The position numbers and the translations under genes were made by a program. 64,000 bases of DNA from Janthinobacterium sp. CG3 (GTDB taxonomy: Bacteria; Pseudomonadota; Gammaproteobacteria; Burkholderiales; Burkholderiaceae_D), in the NCBI RefSeq assembly GCF_000344615.1, contig NZ_KB467824.1, positions 3,707,875 to 3,771,874 on the forward strand. The letters are read 5' to 3'. A model generated the notes under the pieces. That model worked only from the letters and a program-made list of their open reading frames with translations. It was not told the origin of the DNA and did no database searches. Within the stretch, counting starts at the first letter, position 1. Every line of letters begins with the position of its first letter. Positions 10,074-21,200 of this stretch are shown here, one piece after another.

Positions 10074-11447
10074 ATGAACCCAACCAAATCCAAAACGAGC
10101 TCACACTTGTACACACTGCTAGCTTCGTCGCGCAAAGCGCGTATCCTCAGCGCCTCGGCGCTGTTGCTGACGGTGTTCGCATTCGGTGCGGCCGGCGTCG
10201 CGCCTCTGGCGCCGGACGCCTCGGACCTGCCGGTGAAGTCGATCGCCCAAGACCTGGAAATGCCGAACCTGAGCGCGCAGATCACCGCGCTCGCTCAAGA
10301 CGACCACGACCAGAAATTCGTCCACGAAGAGAAAGTCCGCGCCGGCGACACCCTTGCCGCCTTGCTGACCCGACTCGGCGTGGACGATGCGGCGGCCACC
10401 AATTTCATCAAGACCGACAAGATCGCGCGCGGTGTCATGTTGCTCAAAGCCGGTAAACGGGTGCAGGCGCAGACCACCGAAGACGGCCAGTTGCAATGGC
10501 TGCGCGCGACCCTGGTCGACGCCAAGGAAAGCGACGTCAAGAACATCATGATCAACCGCAAGGGCGACTCCTTCGTGGCCACGGAAGTGGCGGCGCAGCT
10601 GGAGCGGCGGGTGGAAATGCACGCGCGCCAGATCACCTCGACGCTGTTCGCGGCGACCGATTCAAGCCTGGACGGCACCCGCCTGCCGGACTCGATCTCG
10701 GCGCAGATCGTCGAGATGTTCTCGACCAACATCGATTTCCGTTCCGACCTGAAGCGCGGCGACAGTTTCAACGTGGTGTATGAAACCTTCTGGCAAGACG
10801 GCGAAATGGTCCGGGCGGGCCGCATCCTGGCCGGCGAATTCACCAACCGCGGCACCACGTTCCAATCGGTCTGGTTCGAAGAACCGGCCAGCAAGCAAGG
10901 CGGCGGTTACTACAGCTTCGACGGCAAATCGCTCAAAAAAGGCTTCCTCAAATCCCCCCTTGAATTTTCCCGTATCTCGTCCGGCTTCTCCATGCGCGTG
11001 CACCCGATTTCAGGCAACTGGAAACAGCACAAGGGCGTCGATTTCGCCGCCGCCGCCGGCACCCCGATCCGCGCCTCGGGCGACGGCGTGGTCGATTCGG
11101 TGGGCGTCCAGAATGGTTACGGCAACATGGTGGTGCTGCAGCACTGGGCCAACTATTCGACCGCCTACGCCCACATGAGCGCCTTCGCGCCGGGCTTGAA
11201 AAAAGGCATGAAAGTCAACCAGGGCGACGTCATCGGCTACGTCGGCAGCACCGGTTGGTCGACCGGCGCCCACCTGCACTACGAGTTCCGCGTCAACAAG
11301 CAAGCGGCCGACCCGATGTCGGTCAACGTGCTGGCGCAGGCGCCACTGACGTCCGCCGAACTGAGCCGCTTCCGCATGGTGTCGGCCGACATGATGCACC
11401 GCTTCACGCTGCTGCGCCCGAACGGCACGGCCCTGGCGTCGCGCTGA
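10074..11447 (+). CDS. M23 family murein endopeptidase (MepM-like)
   Basis: The 457-aa product has an N-terminal signal anchor (about residues 24-44, SASALLLTVFAFGAAGVAPL). A LysM/OapA-like region follows around residues 85-130 (VRAGDTLAALLTRLGV), then a C-terminal LytM/M23 domain. The zinc ligands are visible: His near 310 (VHPISG), HKGVD near 323-327 and HLHYEF near 400-405. It probably cleaves peptide cross-links in the periplasm, either opening the sacculus for growth or recycling. Immediately downstream is anmK, which handles anhydro-MurNAc released from peptidoglycan, so the two share a wall-turnover theme. Confidence 0.92.
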   Translation: MNPTKSKTSSHLYTLLASSRKARILSASALLLTVFAFGAAGVAPLAPDASDLPVKSIAQDLEMPNLSAQITALAQDDHDQKFVHEEKVRAGDTLAALLTRLGVDDAAATNFIKTDKIARGVMLLKAGKRVQAQTTEDGQLQWLRATLVDAKESDVKNIMINRKGDSFVATEVAAQLERRVEMHARQITSTLFAATDSSLDGTRLPDSISAQIVEMFSTNIDFRSDLKRGDSFNVVYETFWQDGEMVRAGRILAGEFTNRGTTFQSVWFEEPASKQGGGYYSFDGKSLKKGFLKSPLEFSRISSGFSMRVHPISGNWKQHKGVDFAAAAGTPIRASGDGVVDSVGVQNGYGNMVVLQHWANYSTAYAHMSAFAPGLKKGMKVNQGDVIGYVGSTGWSTGAHLHYEFRVNKQAADPMSVNVLAQAPLTSAELSRFRMVSADMMHRFTLLRPNGTALASR

Positions 11448-11608
11448 TGCATTCCGCCGCCCGCGTCGAACGACGCGCGGCGGCCCCCCCCCTCCCCCTG
11501 CATTTTTTCTTCCCGCCGCAGCCAGCCGCCGCCGCGTTCGACGCGCCGCGCCCGCACTCAGGCAAAATGGCGCCATCGAACAATTTTTGAACTAGCGAGG
11601 ACAAACAC

Positions 11609-12706
11609 ATGACTCTCTACATCGGTCTGATGTCCGGCACCAGCCTGGACGGCGTTGACGGCGCCCTGGTCGACTTTGGCGGCGCCGCGCCGCGCACGCT
11701 GGCGGCCGCCTACATCGCCTTTCCGGCCGAGCTGCGCGCCGACCTGATGGCCCTGCAAAGCGCCGGCCACAACGAAATCGAACGCGAGGCGCTGGCCGCC
11801 AACCGGATCGCGGCGCGCTACGCCGATTGCGCGGCGGCGCTGCTGGCCGAGGCCGGCGTCGGCGCCGGCGCCGTCCGCGCCGTCGGCGCGCACGGCCAGA
11901 CCATCCGCCACCGCCCGGAACTGGGCTTCACGCGCCAGACCAACAACCCCGCGCTGCTGGCCGAACTGTGCGGCATCGACGTCGTCGCCGACTTCCGCAG
12001 CCGCGACGTCGCCGCCGGCGGCCAGGGCGCGCCGCTGGTGCCGGCCTTCCACCGGGCGCAGTTCGGCCAGCCGGGCCAGGCCCGGGTGGTCGCCAACATC
12101 GGCGGCATCAGCAACATCAGCGTGCTCGGCGCCGACGGCGGCGTCAGCGGTTTCGACACCGGCCCCGGCAACGCCTTGATGGACGCGTGGATCGGCCACC
12201 ACCTGGGCCGCGACTACGACGCCGACGGCGCCTGGGCGGCCAGCGGCAAGGACATCCCGGCGCTACTGGCGAGCATGCTGGCCGAGCCCTACTTCGCGCT
12301 GCCGGCGCCCAAAAGCACCGGGCGCGACCTGTTCAACGCCGACTGGCTCGCCGCCAAGCTGGCGCCGTTCGCCGGCGCGGCGCCGGCCGACGTCCAGTTC
12401 ACACTGACCAGGCTGACCGCGCTGACGCTGGCGCAGGCGATACGCCAACACGGCGCCCAAGCCGACGCCGTGTATGTCTGCGGTGGCGGGGCGTACAACG
12501 GCACGCTGCTGCGCGAATTGGCGGCGGCGCTGGACGGACAGGCAACGGTGCAATCGACCGACGTGTTGGGCGTGCCGCCGAACCACGTCGAAGCGCTGGC
12601 GTTCGCCTGGCTGGCCTACCGCTTCACACAACGCGCGGCGGGCAACCTGGCGGCGGTAACCGGAGCGCAAGGCGGCCGCGTGCTGGGCGCCCTGTATCCA
12701 CGCTAG
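11609..12706 (+). CDS. anmK: Anhydro-N-acetylmuramic acid kinase
   Basis: AnmK hydrolyses and phosphorylates 1,6-anhydro-MurNAc to MurNAc-6-phosphate, returning recycled cell-wall sugar to metabolism. The 365-aa product begins [20 protein letters not shown], the family signature. Other visible motifs are [34 protein letters not shown] and the adenine-site motif [11 protein letters not shown]. Full length. It lies 161 bases downstream of the M23 peptidase gene on the same strand. Confidence 0.97.
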   Translation: MTLYIGLMSGTSLDGVDGALVDFGGAAPRTLAAAYIAFPAELRADLMALQSAGHNEIEREALAANRIAARYADCAAALLAEAGVGAGAVRAVGAHGQTIRHRPELGFTRQTNNPALLAELCGIDVVADFRSRDVAAGGQGAPLVPAFHRAQFGQPGQARVVANIGGISNISVLGADGGVSGFDTGPGNALMDAWIGHHLGRDYDADGAWAASGKDIPALLASMLAEPYFALPAPKSTGRDLFNADWLAAKLAPFAGAAPADVQFTLTRLTALTLAQAIRQHGAQADAVYVCGGGAYNGTLLRELAAALDGQATVQSTDVLGVPPNHVEALAFAWLAYRFTQRAAGNLAAVTGAQGGRVLGALYPR

Positions 12707-12787
12707 AGAATTGGCCGGGGGTTCGGACGGAACGGCCGCCGCGAACCGCTCGGCTTACGCCACGCACGAAACCGCGGACGAACGAAA

Positions 12788-12816
12788 GCGGCGGAACGAC
12801 CGAAGTCGTCCGCCGC
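12788..12816. terminator. Stem-loop between convergent anmK and erpA
   Basis: A GC-rich 12-bp stem with a single-base bulge (arms 12788-12800 and 12805-12816) and loop CGAA lies between the convergent anmK and erpA genes. On the minus strand it is followed by a short T-rich stretch. It is probably a bidirectional terminator, though the T-tract is poor. Confidence 0.45.
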
Positions 12817-12838
12817 AACGGGCCTTACCGGCGAAGGC

Positions 12839-13201
12839 TTACACCGAGAACGAGGAGCCGCAACCGCAGGTCGACGACGCGGTTGGGTTCTTGATGACGA
12901 ACTGCGCGCCCTCAAGGTCATCCTTGTAGTCGATTTCGGCGCCGACGAGGTACTGGTAGCTCATCGAATCGATCAGCAACTGCACACCGTTTTTCACCAT
13001 CGTGGTGTCGTCTTCGTTGACGATTTCGTCAAACGTGAAGCCGTACTGGAAGCCGGAGCAACCGCCGCCTTGCACGAAAACGCGCAGCTTCAAGTCGGGA
13101 TTGCCTTCTTCCTCGATCAACTGCGCGACCTTTTCGGCGGCGCTGTCGGTGAAGATAATAGGCGAAGGGATTACATCTAGCGATTCGGCGACGGCATTCA
13201 T
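12839..13201 (-). CDS. erpA: Iron-sulfur cluster insertion protein ErpA
   Basis: ErpA is an A-type carrier that delivers Fe-S clusters to apoproteins, including the isoprenoid enzyme IspG. The 120-aa product has the three conserved cysteines: Cys48 in [10 protein letters not shown] and Cys112/Cys114 in the C-terminal CGCG. Typical beta-sandwich stretches include [16 protein letters not shown] and [17 protein letters not shown]. Full family length. Confidence 0.96.
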   Translation of the reverse strand: MNAVAESLDVIPSPIIFTDSAAEKVAQLIEEEGNPDLKLRVFVQGGGCSGFQYGFTFDEIVNEDDTTMVKNGVQLLIDSMSYQYLVGAEIDYKDDLEGAQFVIKNPTASSTCGCGSSFSV

Positions 13202-13251
13202 TTCATACTCCTACTTGAAAACATTGATTCATTATAGACCTTTAGCGCAGC

Positions 13252-13641
13252 TCACGCTTCAGACGCCGCCAAATGCAACACTTTGTCGACGCCGTCATGG
13301 TGGACCAGTTGCCCCGAGACCAGCGCGCCGCCGTGCATTTCCAACACTTTGTAATGGACTTCCCCGTAGATGCGGGCTTTCGGCTGAACTTCAAGCAATT
13401 CCGACGCGTGCACCGGGCCGTTGATCGCGCCATTCACCACCAGATGGTCGCAGCGCACCTCGCCGTCTATCCTGCCATGCTCGCCGACCACCACAAAACT
13501 GTGCTGGCCGACTTCGGCGGTGACGTTGCCGCGCACCTGGCCGTCGATCCGCAGGCCACCCTTGAACAGCACATCGCCGTCGATCCGGGTCGCTGCGCCG
13601 ATCAGGCTATCCATCGCGTTTCTCGGGTTACGGGCGAACAT
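13252..13641 (-). CDS. Bactofilin (polymer-forming cytoskeletal protein)
   Basis: The 129-aa product has the repeating beta-helix pattern of bactofilins (DUF583): FKGGLRIDGQVRGNV, HGRIDGEVRCDHLVVNG and SELLEVQPKARIYGEVHY. Bactofilins polymerise without nucleotide and act as scaffolds for wall synthesis or polar organisation. The start at 13641 is supported by GAGGA upstream. It is 50 bases from erpA on the same strand. No adjacent M23 peptidase partner is present, unlike in several other bactofilin loci. Confidence 0.92.
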   Translation of the reverse strand: MFARNPRNAMDSLIGAATRIDGDVLFKGGLRIDGQVRGNVTAEVGQHSFVVVGEHGRIDGEVRCDHLVVNGAINGPVHASELLEVQPKARIYGEVHYKVLEMHGGALVSGQLVHHDGVDKVLHLAASEA

Positions 13642-13732
13642 CGCAGAAGTCCTCAGGCAAACACTACCGGTCGGTGGACCTAAGCAACTAATTTACCCCG
13701 GCGTAGCCGCAGCGCCTTGATCTGGGTCGCCG

Positions 13733-14782
13733 TTACGGCATCAACGCGATATGCGCCAGCCCCATGCTCTCGTCCAGGCCGAACATCAGGTTCATGCACT
13801 GCACCGCCTGGCCGGACGCGCCCTTGACCAGATTGTCCTGCACCACCAGCACGATGACGGTATTGCCGGGCGCGCCGTCGACTTGCGGACGGTGCAGCGC
13901 CAGGCGCAACATGTTCGAGCCGCGCGTCGAGCGGGTTTCCGGATGCGCGCCGAACGGCATTACGTCAACGAACGGCGCGTCGCGGTACGCGGCTTCGAAC
14001 AGCGCCTGCAATTCGGCGTTGCCGACGTCCTTGCTCAGGCGCGCGTACAAGGTCGAATGCATGCCGCGGATCATCGGCACCAGATGCGGCGTGAAGATCA
14101 GGCCGACTTTCTGGTCGGTGAAGCGCTGCAACTGCGCGGTGGTTTCTGGCAAATGGCGGTGGCCGGACACGCTATAAGCCTTGAAATTGTCGCTGGACTC
14201 GGAGAACAGGATGCCGATCTCGGCCTTGCGGCCGGCGCCGGAGACGCCCGACTTGCAGTCGGCGATCAGGCTGGAGGCGTCGATCAGGCCGGCCTTCAGC
14301 AGGGGCGTATAGCCCAGTTGCATCGTGGTCGGGTAGCAACCCGGATTGGCGACCAGCGAGGCGCCCTTGATGTCGTCGCGGTTCAGCTCTGGCAAGCCGT
14401 ACACGGCCTGCTCGATCAGCTCGGGCGCGGTGTGGGGGATGTTGTACCATTGCTCGAAGACGGCCTGGTCCTTCAAGCGGAAATCCGCCGCCAAGTCGAT
14501 CACTTTCACGCCGGCGGCCAGCAGGGCCGGCGCCTGCGCCATCGCGACGCCGTGCGGCGTGGCGAAAAACACCACGTCGCACTCGCTCAGGTTGGCCTTG
14601 TCGGGCGACGAGAAGGCCAGGTCGACGCGGCCGCGCAAGGATGGATACATGTCGGCAACGGGCAAGCCATCTTCCTTGCGCGACGTGATCGCCGTCAGCT
14701 GGACCTGTGGATGGACCGCCAACAGGCGCAGCAACTCCACTCCGGTGTATCCAGTGCCGCCAACGATGCCAACTTTGATCAT
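13733..14782 (-). CDS. argC: N-acetyl-gamma-glutamyl-phosphate reductase
   Basis: ArgC is the NADPH-dependent third enzyme of arginine biosynthesis. The ATG at 14782 gives [21 protein letters not shown] with a Rossmann nucleotide site. The catalytic Cys lies in [16 protein letters not shown]. His and other active-site residues lie in [11 protein letters not shown] and [15 protein letters not shown]. The 349-aa length matches the long type-1 AGPR. Confidence 0.97.
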   Translation of the reverse strand: MIKVGIVGGTGYTGVELLRLLAVHPQVQLTAITSRKEDGLPVADMYPSLRGRVDLAFSSPDKANLSECDVVFFATPHGVAMAQAPALLAAGVKVIDLAADFRLKDQAVFEQWYNIPHTAPELIEQAVYGLPELNRDDIKGASLVANPGCYPTTMQLGYTPLLKAGLIDASSLIADCKSGVSGAGRKAEIGILFSESSDNFKAYSVSGHRHLPETTAQLQRFTDQKVGLIFTPHLVPMIRGMHSTLYARLSKDVGNAELQALFEAAYRDAPFVDVMPFGAHPETRSTRGSNMLRLALHRPQVDGAPGNTVIVLVVQDNLVKGASGQAVQCMNLMFGLDESMGLAHIALMP

Positions 14783-14879
14783 GTTTATTCCTTGCAAATG
14801 AGGTGTGAAGAGTAAAGTGAGAAATAGGAGCGTTATTTTAACAGGGCTAGCGAATGCGGGCGCGCCGGCGCCAAACGCA

Positions 14880-14912
14880 AAAAAGCCGCCAGACAGGGGT
14901 CGGCGGCTTTTT
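14880..14912 (-). terminator. Rho-independent terminator after rplM-rpsI
   Basis: An 11-bp perfect stem (arms 14880-14890 and 14902-14912) with an A-run at one end and a T-run at the other would work in either direction. It lies 37 bases beyond the rpsI stop and upstream of argC, so its main job is to end the ribosomal-protein transcript. Confidence 0.85.
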
Positions 14913-14949
14913 GAACAACACGCAGAGACTGCGTGCCGTAGCGGGCGAA

Positions 14950-15342
14950 TTAACGCTTCGAGAATTGCTTTGCGCGACGTGCTTTGCGCAGACCAACTTT
15001 TTTACGCTCAACTTCACGAGCATCGCGAGTAACGAAACCGGCTTTAGCCAGGTCTGGTTTCAGGGCTGCGTCGTAGTCGATCAGCGCGCGGGTGATACCG
15101 TGACGCACTGCACCAGCTTGGCCGGACTCGCCGCCGCCGTGAACGTTGACCTTGATGTCGAAACGCTCGACATTGCCGGTCAGTTCCAGAGGTTGACGGA
15201 TGACCATCAGACCTGTTTCGCGCGAAAAGTATTCGTTCGCTGGCTTGCCGTTAACGACGATCAAGCCTGTGCCGACTTTGATAAAAACGCGAGCCACTGC
15301 ACTCTTGCGACGGCCGGTTCCATAATTGTAATTACCGATCAT
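14950..15342 (-). CDS. rpsI: 30S ribosomal protein S9
   Basis: This is the 130-aa small-subunit protein uS9, whose C-terminal tail reaches the P-site tRNA. It shows [15 protein letters not shown] at the N-terminus, [20 protein letters not shown] in the middle and the basic tail [17 protein letters not shown]. It follows rplM after 9 bases in the universal rplM-rpsI operon. Confidence 0.98.
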   Translation of the reverse strand: MIGNYNYGTGRRKSAVARVFIKVGTGLIVVNGKPANEYFSRETGLMVIRQPLELTGNVERFDIKVNVHGGGESGQAGAVRHGITRALIDYDAALKPDLAKAGFVTRDAREVERKKVGLRKARRAKQFSKR

Positions 15343-15351
15343 GTCAGTTCC

Positions 15352-15780
15352 TTAGAGAACAAGTGCTTTAGGTTGCTGAGCAGCGTGCGGATGGGTTGCT
15401 TCCGCGTACACTTTCAGCTTTTTGATCATCGCGTAGCCGAGCGGGCCTTTAGGCAACATGCCCTTGACCGCTTTTTCCAGCGCGCGACCCGGAAAACGCT
15501 GTTGCATTTTCTGGAAATTGGTTTCGTAGATGCCGCCTGGATAACCAGAGTGACGGTAGTAAATTTTCTCAGTGGCTTTGGTACCGGTCACACGCAGTTT
15601 GCCTGCGTTGATGACGACGATGAAGTCGCCGGTATCGACGTGAGGAGTAAATTCTGGTTTGTGTTTGCCGCGCAGTCGGAGTGCCACTTCGCTGGCAACA
15701 CGTCCGAGGACTTTGTCCGTCGCGTCAATCACGAACCAATCGCGCTGGACTTCATGTCCTTTAGCGGAAAATGTTTTCAT
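15352..15780 (-). CDS. rplM: 50S ribosomal protein L13
   Basis: This is the 142-aa large-subunit protein uL13, an early assembly protein that binds 23S rRNA. It begins [20 protein letters not shown] and contains the family stretches [39 protein letters not shown] and [14 protein letters not shown]. It is the first gene of the rplM-rpsI operon. Confidence 0.98.
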   Translation of the reverse strand: MKTFSAKGHEVQRDWFVIDATDKVLGRVASEVALRLRGKHKPEFTPHVDTGDFIVVINAGKLRVTGTKATEKIYYRHSGYPGGIYETNFQKMQQRFPGRALEKAVKGMLPKGPLGYAMIKKLKVYAEATHPHAAQQPKALVL

Positions 15781-15994
15781 GTTGACTTCCTAAAAGATTA
15801 CACGCTCAAATGGTGGTTCCGCCAACATCAACTTCTTGCGGACTCTGCCTTATCTACTTTTCCTGAGCGAACGGAAAGCCGACAAGTATAAGCGATCTCG
15901 CCCGTCCGCGTCAACCACCACCTTCGGGGGTGCGGCGGCACGCCGTTTGCGTTCCTCCCTTACAATATAGGGCGCTTATTTATCGGAGAGAACC

Positions 15995-16417
15995 ATGGAA
16001 TGCAAAGTTAGCTGGAACGGCCCGTCGGGCATGAGTTTTTTGGCACAAACCGGCTCCGGTCATCTGGTGACGATGGATGGCGCGCCCGACGGCGGCGGCC
16101 ATAATCTGGCGCCGCGGCCGATGGAAATGGTGTTGCTCGGCACCGGCGGTTGCACCGCCTATGACGTGGTGCTGATCCTCAAGCGCGGGCGCGAGGACGT
16201 GCGCGGCTGCGAGGTGACGCTGAAGGCCGAACGCGCCGAGACCGAGCCGAAGGTGTTTACCAAGATTCATTTCCATTTCACCGTCACCGGCAAGAATTTG
16301 AAGCCGGGCGGCGTCGAACGCGCGGTCGCGCTGTCGCATGATAAGTATTGCTCTGCGTCCATCATGCTGGCGAAAACCGCCGAGATGACGCATTCGTTTG
16401 AGATTGTCGAAGGCTAA
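15995..16417 (+). CDS. OsmC family protein (YhfA-like)
   Basis: The 140-aa OsmC-fold protein has the peroxidatic-type Cys in LGTGGCTAYDVVL and the second conserved Cys in SHDKYCSASIMLAK. These are the pair expected for thiol peroxidase activity, though YhfA-subgroup substrates are not established. GGAGAG lies 4 bases ahead of the ATG. It is divergent from rplM; a TACAAT hexamer at 15961-15966 is a possible -10. Confidence 0.9.
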   Translation: MECKVSWNGPSGMSFLAQTGSGHLVTMDGAPDGGGHNLAPRPMEMVLLGTGGCTAYDVVLILKRGREDVRGCEVTLKAERAETEPKVFTKIHFHFTVTGKNLKPGGVERAVALSHDKYCSASIMLAKTAEMTHSFEIVEG

Positions 16418-16418
16418 A

Positions 16419-16490
16419 CGCCACGTTAGCGTGGCGTAGGCCGGACGCGGGGGCCGCCGAGGCGGGCGCCCTGCCGGGCTAACCCGACCC
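16419..16490. repeat. REP-like intergenic repeat after OsmC gene
   Basis: A perfect 7-bp stem with loop TTAG (16419-16436) is directly followed by a segment opening cgtaggccgga. That segment shares its opening and a ggggccgcc core with copies at 45300-45400 and, more weakly, 33432-33508. It lies between convergent OsmC and coq7 genes. Confidence 0.65.
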
Positions 16491-16507
16491 ACACAATCCC
16501 GCCGTCG

Positions 16508-17152
16508 CTAGAGGTAGTACGCGGTCTTTGTCATCACTTTGCCCATCAGCGCCATCAGCGCCTTGACCGGCGCCGGCACCTGCGCCGCGCCCAGCGCCTC
16601 GGCCTTGGCGCCGTGCTCGATTTCGTCGACGCGCATTTGTTCGACGATGGCGCGCGATTTGGCGTCCTGCGCCGGCAATTTCTCCAGGTGGCTGGCCAGG
16701 TGCTGTTCAACCTGGCGCTCGGTTTCGACGACGAAGCCGAGGCTGCGCGCGTCGCCCAGCCGCGCCGCCACGGTGCCGAGCGCGTAGGCGCCGGCGTACC
16801 AGAGCGGATTGAGCAGGCTGGGCTGCGATCCCAGCTCGGCCAGCCGCTGCGCCGTCCAGGCCAGGTGGTCTTCCTCGTCCCTGCCCGCCTGCGCGAACTG
16901 CGCGCGCATGGCGTCGCTGCCGGCGTGCCGCGCCTGCGAGTTGTACAGCGCCTGCGCGCACACTTCGCCGACGTGGTTTACACGCATCAGGCCGGCGGCG
17001 TGGCGCTGCTCGGCCTGGTCCAGCGCCGCGTCCGGCGCGTGCACCGCCGGGGTCGGCCGCGACGCCGAGGCGACGCCGGCGATGACGCGCAGCGCCCTGT
17101 CGGCGCCGATAATCAAACGATCCAAGGGGTGGTGGTACTGGTTCGCTGCCAT
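16508..17152 (-). CDS. coq7: 2-polyprenyl-3-methyl-6-methoxy-1,4-benzoquinone monooxygenase (Coq7)
   Basis: Coq7 is the diiron hydroxylase that adds the last ring oxygen in ubiquinone synthesis. It is membrane-associated. The carboxylate/His ligands of the ferritin-like four-helix bundle are visible as [33 protein letters not shown] and [14 protein letters not shown]. The ATG at 17152 ([14 protein letters not shown]) gives a 214-aa product of standard length; the frame is open further upstream but is not conserved there. Confidence 0.94.
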   Translation of the reverse strand: MAANQYHHPLDRLIIGADRALRVIAGVASASRPTPAVHAPDAALDQAEQRHAAGLMRVNHVGEVCAQALYNSQARHAGSDAMRAQFAQAGRDEEDHLAWTAQRLAELGSQPSLLNPLWYAGAYALGTVAARLGDARSLGFVVETERQVEQHLASHLEKLPAQDAKSRAIVEQMRVDEIEHGAKAEALGAAQVPAPVKALMALMGKVMTKTAYYL

Positions 17153-17378
17153 GGCATGTGTCTGTTTTGGTGTGAAAAGCTGATTATAGGGCATCGCGGC
17201 GCCCCCGCCGCCGGCCAACGGCGCGCGCCCGGCGGCCGCGTTCGCGCACTCTGGGCGGCCGAATACGCCGAATATCGCACGGACACGCCCGCCATGGCCC
17301 CAATTGAATACAATGCCACCATAATAGAGGCCAGGATGGCGCTGGCGCCGGCGCCGGCACGCATAAGTGAGGAATGGC

Positions 17379-18269
17379 ATGCAATTACAGATCCGCAACC
17401 TGTCTAAGACTTACAGCAACGGCGTCGTGGCGCTCGACAATATTTCGCTGACGATACCCAGCGGCATGTTCGGCCTGCTCGGCCCGAACGGCGCCGGCAA
17501 GTCGACGCTGATCCGCACCCTGGCCACGCTGCAGGAGTGCGACGCCGGCTCGGTGTTTTTCGGCGAGCTTGACGTGCTCGACGACAAGGACGAGATCCGC
17601 CGCCTGCTCGGCTACCTGCCGCAGGACTTCGGCCTGTATCCGAAGGTGACGGCCTACGAGCTGCTCGACCACTTCGCCGTGCTCAAGGGCCTGTCGAACC
17701 GGGCGCGGCGGCGCGAGGTCGTCGACGCCCTGCTGCAGCAAACCAATCTGTTCGACGTGCGCCACCAGCGCCTGGGCGGTTTTTCCGGCGGCATGCGCCA
17801 GCGCTTCGGCATCGCCCAGGCGCTGCTGGGCGACCCGCAACTGATCATCGTCGACGAACCCACCGCCGGCCTCGACCCGCAGGAGCGGGTGCGCTTCCAC
17901 AACCTGCTCTCCGACATCGGCGACGACAAGACCGTGCTGCTGTCGACCCACATCGTCAGCGACGTCGCCGACCTGTGCGCCAACATGGCCATCATCAACA
18001 AGGGCCACCTGCTGCTGTGCGGCCAGACCCAGCAACTCATCGACGACGTCAGCTGCAAAATCTGGGCGCGCTTCGTCGACAAGAAGGAGCTGGCCAGCTT
18101 CCAGCAGCGCCACGCCGTCATCTCGACGCGGCTGCTGTCGGGCCGCACCCTGATCCACGTCTACAGCGACGACGACCCGGGCGACGGCTTCGAGGAGGCC
18201 ATCGGCGACCTCGAAGACGTCTACTTCGCCACCATTGCCGGGCGCCACCGCGCCGCGGCCAATTGCTAA
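17379..18269 (+). CDS. ABC transporter ATP-binding protein
   Basis: The 296-aa ATPase has Walker [10 protein letters not shown] at residues 35-43, signature [12 protein letters not shown] near residue 135, Walker [14 protein letters not shown] and the switch His in [10 protein letters not shown]. The ATG at 17379 is preceded by GAGG at good spacing and was chosen over an upstream GTG. It belongs to the ABC-2/CcmA-like exporter class. The permease-peptidase fusion gene starts 9 bases after its stop, so the two form one transporter. Confidence 0.94.
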   Translation: MQLQIRNLSKTYSNGVVALDNISLTIPSGMFGLLGPNGAGKSTLIRTLATLQECDAGSVFFGELDVLDDKDEIRRLLGYLPQDFGLYPKVTAYELLDHFAVLKGLSNRARRREVVDALLQQTNLFDVRHQRLGGFSGGMRQRFGIAQALLGDPQLIIVDEPTAGLDPQERVRFHNLLSDIGDDKTVLLSTHIVSDVADLCANMAIINKGHLLLCGQTQQLIDDVSCKIWARFVDKKELASFQQRHAVISTRLLSGRTLIHVYSDDDPGDGFEEAIGDLEDVYFATIAGRHRAAANC

Positions 18270-18278
18270 GGGCCGCGC

Positions 18279-21200
18279 ATGCTTGCGATCGCCCTGTTCG
18301 AAGCGCGCCAGCGGCTGACGCGGCTGTCGACCTGGTTTTATTTCGTCGTCTTCCTGCTGCTGGCGGTGCTGTGGATGGCCGCCGCCGGCGGCGTCTTCAA
18401 GGAAGCCTACGTCAGCTTCGGCAGCAAGGTCGCGCTCAACTCCTCGCGCAGCATCGCCCTCACCTGCAGCTTCCTCGGCTGCTTCGGCGTGGTGGTGGTG
18501 GCGGCCATGATGGGCCGCTCGGTGCAGGAGGACGTCGAGTACGACATGCAGCACTTCTTCTTCAGCGCGCCGATCAAGAAGCGCCAGTACATCTTCGGCC
18601 GCTTCCTCGGCGCCTACCTGGTGCTGGCGGTGGTGTTCTCCAGCATCGTGCTGGGCGCCTGGCTGGGCACCTACGTGCCCGGCATCGAACCCGACCGGCT
18701 GGGGCCGCAGCGCCTGGCCGCCTACCTGATCCCCTACGCCTTCACGCTGCTGCCGAACCTGTTCATTTTCGGCGCCATCTTCTTTATCCTGGCGGCGCTG
18801 ACGCGGCGCATGCTGCCGGTGTATATCAGCAGCGTCGTGATGCTGATCGGCTACCTGGTGGCGCCGTCGCTGGCGCGCGACCTCGACTACAAGACGCTGG
18901 CCGCGCTGATCGACCCGTTCGGCACCACCGCGGTGATCCGCCTGACCGAGTATTGGCCGGTGGCCGAGCGCAACCTGCGCCTGGTGCTGCCGGAGGGCGT
19001 CTACCTGAGCAACCGCCTGCTCTGGTCCTCGTTCGCGCTGGCCGCGCTGATGCTGGGCTACCGGCGCTTCCAGTTCAGCGCCACCTTCGACGCCGGCCAC
19101 GGCCCGCGCGTCGCCGCCGAGCCGGCGCCGGGCCCGACGGCGACGCCGGCGCGCACCCGGGAGCCGCCCGATTTCCAGCAGCGCAAGCTGGCCCCGCTGC
19201 TGCTGCAACTGAGCTGGCTGAACCTGCGCGAAACCGTCAAGAACATCTACTTCGCCGTCATCGTGCTGGCCGGCGTGCTGGCCATGTACGCCAACGCGCT
19301 CGACATGGACGCCATCTGCGGCGCCAGCAGCTATCCGGTGACGGAACGGGTGCTGGAAGTGGTCAGCGGCGCCTTCGCCCTGTTCATGCTGGTCATCACC
19401 ACCTTCTACGCCGGCGAGCTGGTCTGGCGCGAGCGCGAAAGCCGCATCGCCCAGATGTTCGACGCGCTGCCCGTCCCCAGCTGGCTGGCGCTGCTGTCGA
19501 AACTGTTCGCGCTGATCGCCGTGCAGGCGCTGCTGCTGGTCGCCGTGATGCTCTGCGGCATGTCGATCCAGATCGCCAACGGCTACTTCCTGCTCGACCC
19601 CGGCCTCTATCTACAGCAACTGTTTTTGGTGCAACTGCCCGGCTACGCGCTGGTGGCGGTGCTGGCGATCGCCCTGCAGAGTATCATCAACCACAAATTC
19701 GTCGCCTTCTTCGCGATGATCCTGTACTACGCCGCCACCCTCACCTTCGGCACGCTCGGCCTGGGCGACCCGCTGATCCTGTATGCCAGCACGCCCGGCT
19801 ACGTCTACTCGGCCATGAACGGCGACGGCCACTTCCTGCTGCGCGAGCGCTGGTATCAGTTGTACTGGTCCGGCGCGGCGTTGGTGCTGAGCGTGCTGGC
19901 CCTGGTGTTTTGGCCGCGCGGCGCCGACGCCGACTGGCGCATCCGCCTGCAACTGGCGCGCCACGCGCTGACCGGGCCGGTGCTGCGCGCGCTCGGCCTG
20001 GGCCTGGCCGTCTTCGTCGGCACCGGCGCGCTGCTGTACTACAGCCAGCACGTGCTCAACGACGTCAAGTCGGCGTACCAGCGCGACGCCGACCACGCCA
20101 GCTACGAGCGGCAGTACCAGCGCTTCGCCGCGGCGGCGCAGCCGCGCATCACCGCCGTCAAGCTGGAGCTCGACATGTTGCCGGAACAGCGCACCCTGTT
20201 CGCCAAGGGCCGCTACCAGTTGCACAACAAGAGCGGCGTGCCGATCAGCGACGTCTTCATCCAGCAAGACACCGGAGCGGCCATCCGCGCGCTGCGCTTC
20301 GACACGCCGGTGCACACCGGCCTGAGCGACAAGCGCCTGGGATTTTACAGCTTCAAGCTGCTCAAGCCGCTGGCGCCGGGCGCCACGCTGGCGCTTGAAT
20401 TCGACCTTGAATTCGCCCCGCGCGGCGCGCTCGGCCTGGGCCAGGACACGCCGGTGGTCGGCAACGGCAGCTTCGTCAGCAACGCCGTGCTGCCGCACAT
20501 CGGCTACCAGCGCCGGCTCGAACTGCGCGACCCGCGCGACCGCAAGCGCCACGGCCTGCCGGCGCAGGAGCGCGCGCTGGCGCGCAACGATCCGCGCGGC
20601 CTGGCCGACAACACCCTGGCCAGCGACGCCGACTGGATCAGCTTCGAGGCCACCGTCAGCACCAGCCCGGACCAGATCGCCATCGCCCCGGGCACGCTGG
20701 AAAACGAGTGGATCGACAAGGGCCGCCACTACTACCACTACAAGATGGACCAGCCTATCCTCAACTTCTACGCCTTCCAGTCGGGCCGCTACGCGGTGCG
20801 CCACGAGCGCTGGCAGGACGTCGCCATCGACGTCTACCACCACCCCGGCCACGAATACAACCTCGAGCGCATCACCGGCGGCGTGCGCGACGCGCTGGAG
20901 TACTACAGCAAGCACTTCGGCCCCTACCAGCACAAGCAGGTGCGCGTGGTCGAGCTCCCGCGCTACGCCAAATTGGCGCAGTCCTTCCCCGCCACCATCG
21001 CGCTCTCGGAGGGGCTGGGTTTTATTGCCAAGGTCGACGACAACAACCCGAAGGACATCGATTACCCGTACTACGTGACGGCGCACGAGCTCGCGCACCA
21101 GTGGTGGGGCCACCAGCTGGTGGCCGGCAACACGCGCGGCGCCAGCGTGCTCAGCGAAACGCTGGCCGAGTATTCGGCGCTGATGGTCATGCAGAAAAGC

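Noticed and set aside
11456..11484. Hairpin between the M23 peptidase and anmK followed later by a T-run
   Set aside because: The stem has a bulge, and a long C-run separates it from the T-run, so it is not a convincing terminator.
17385..20398. Long frames overlapping the ABC ATPase and permease genes on either strand
   Set aside because: Walker, signature and peptidase motifs lie in the plus-strand frames annotated; the others are shadows.
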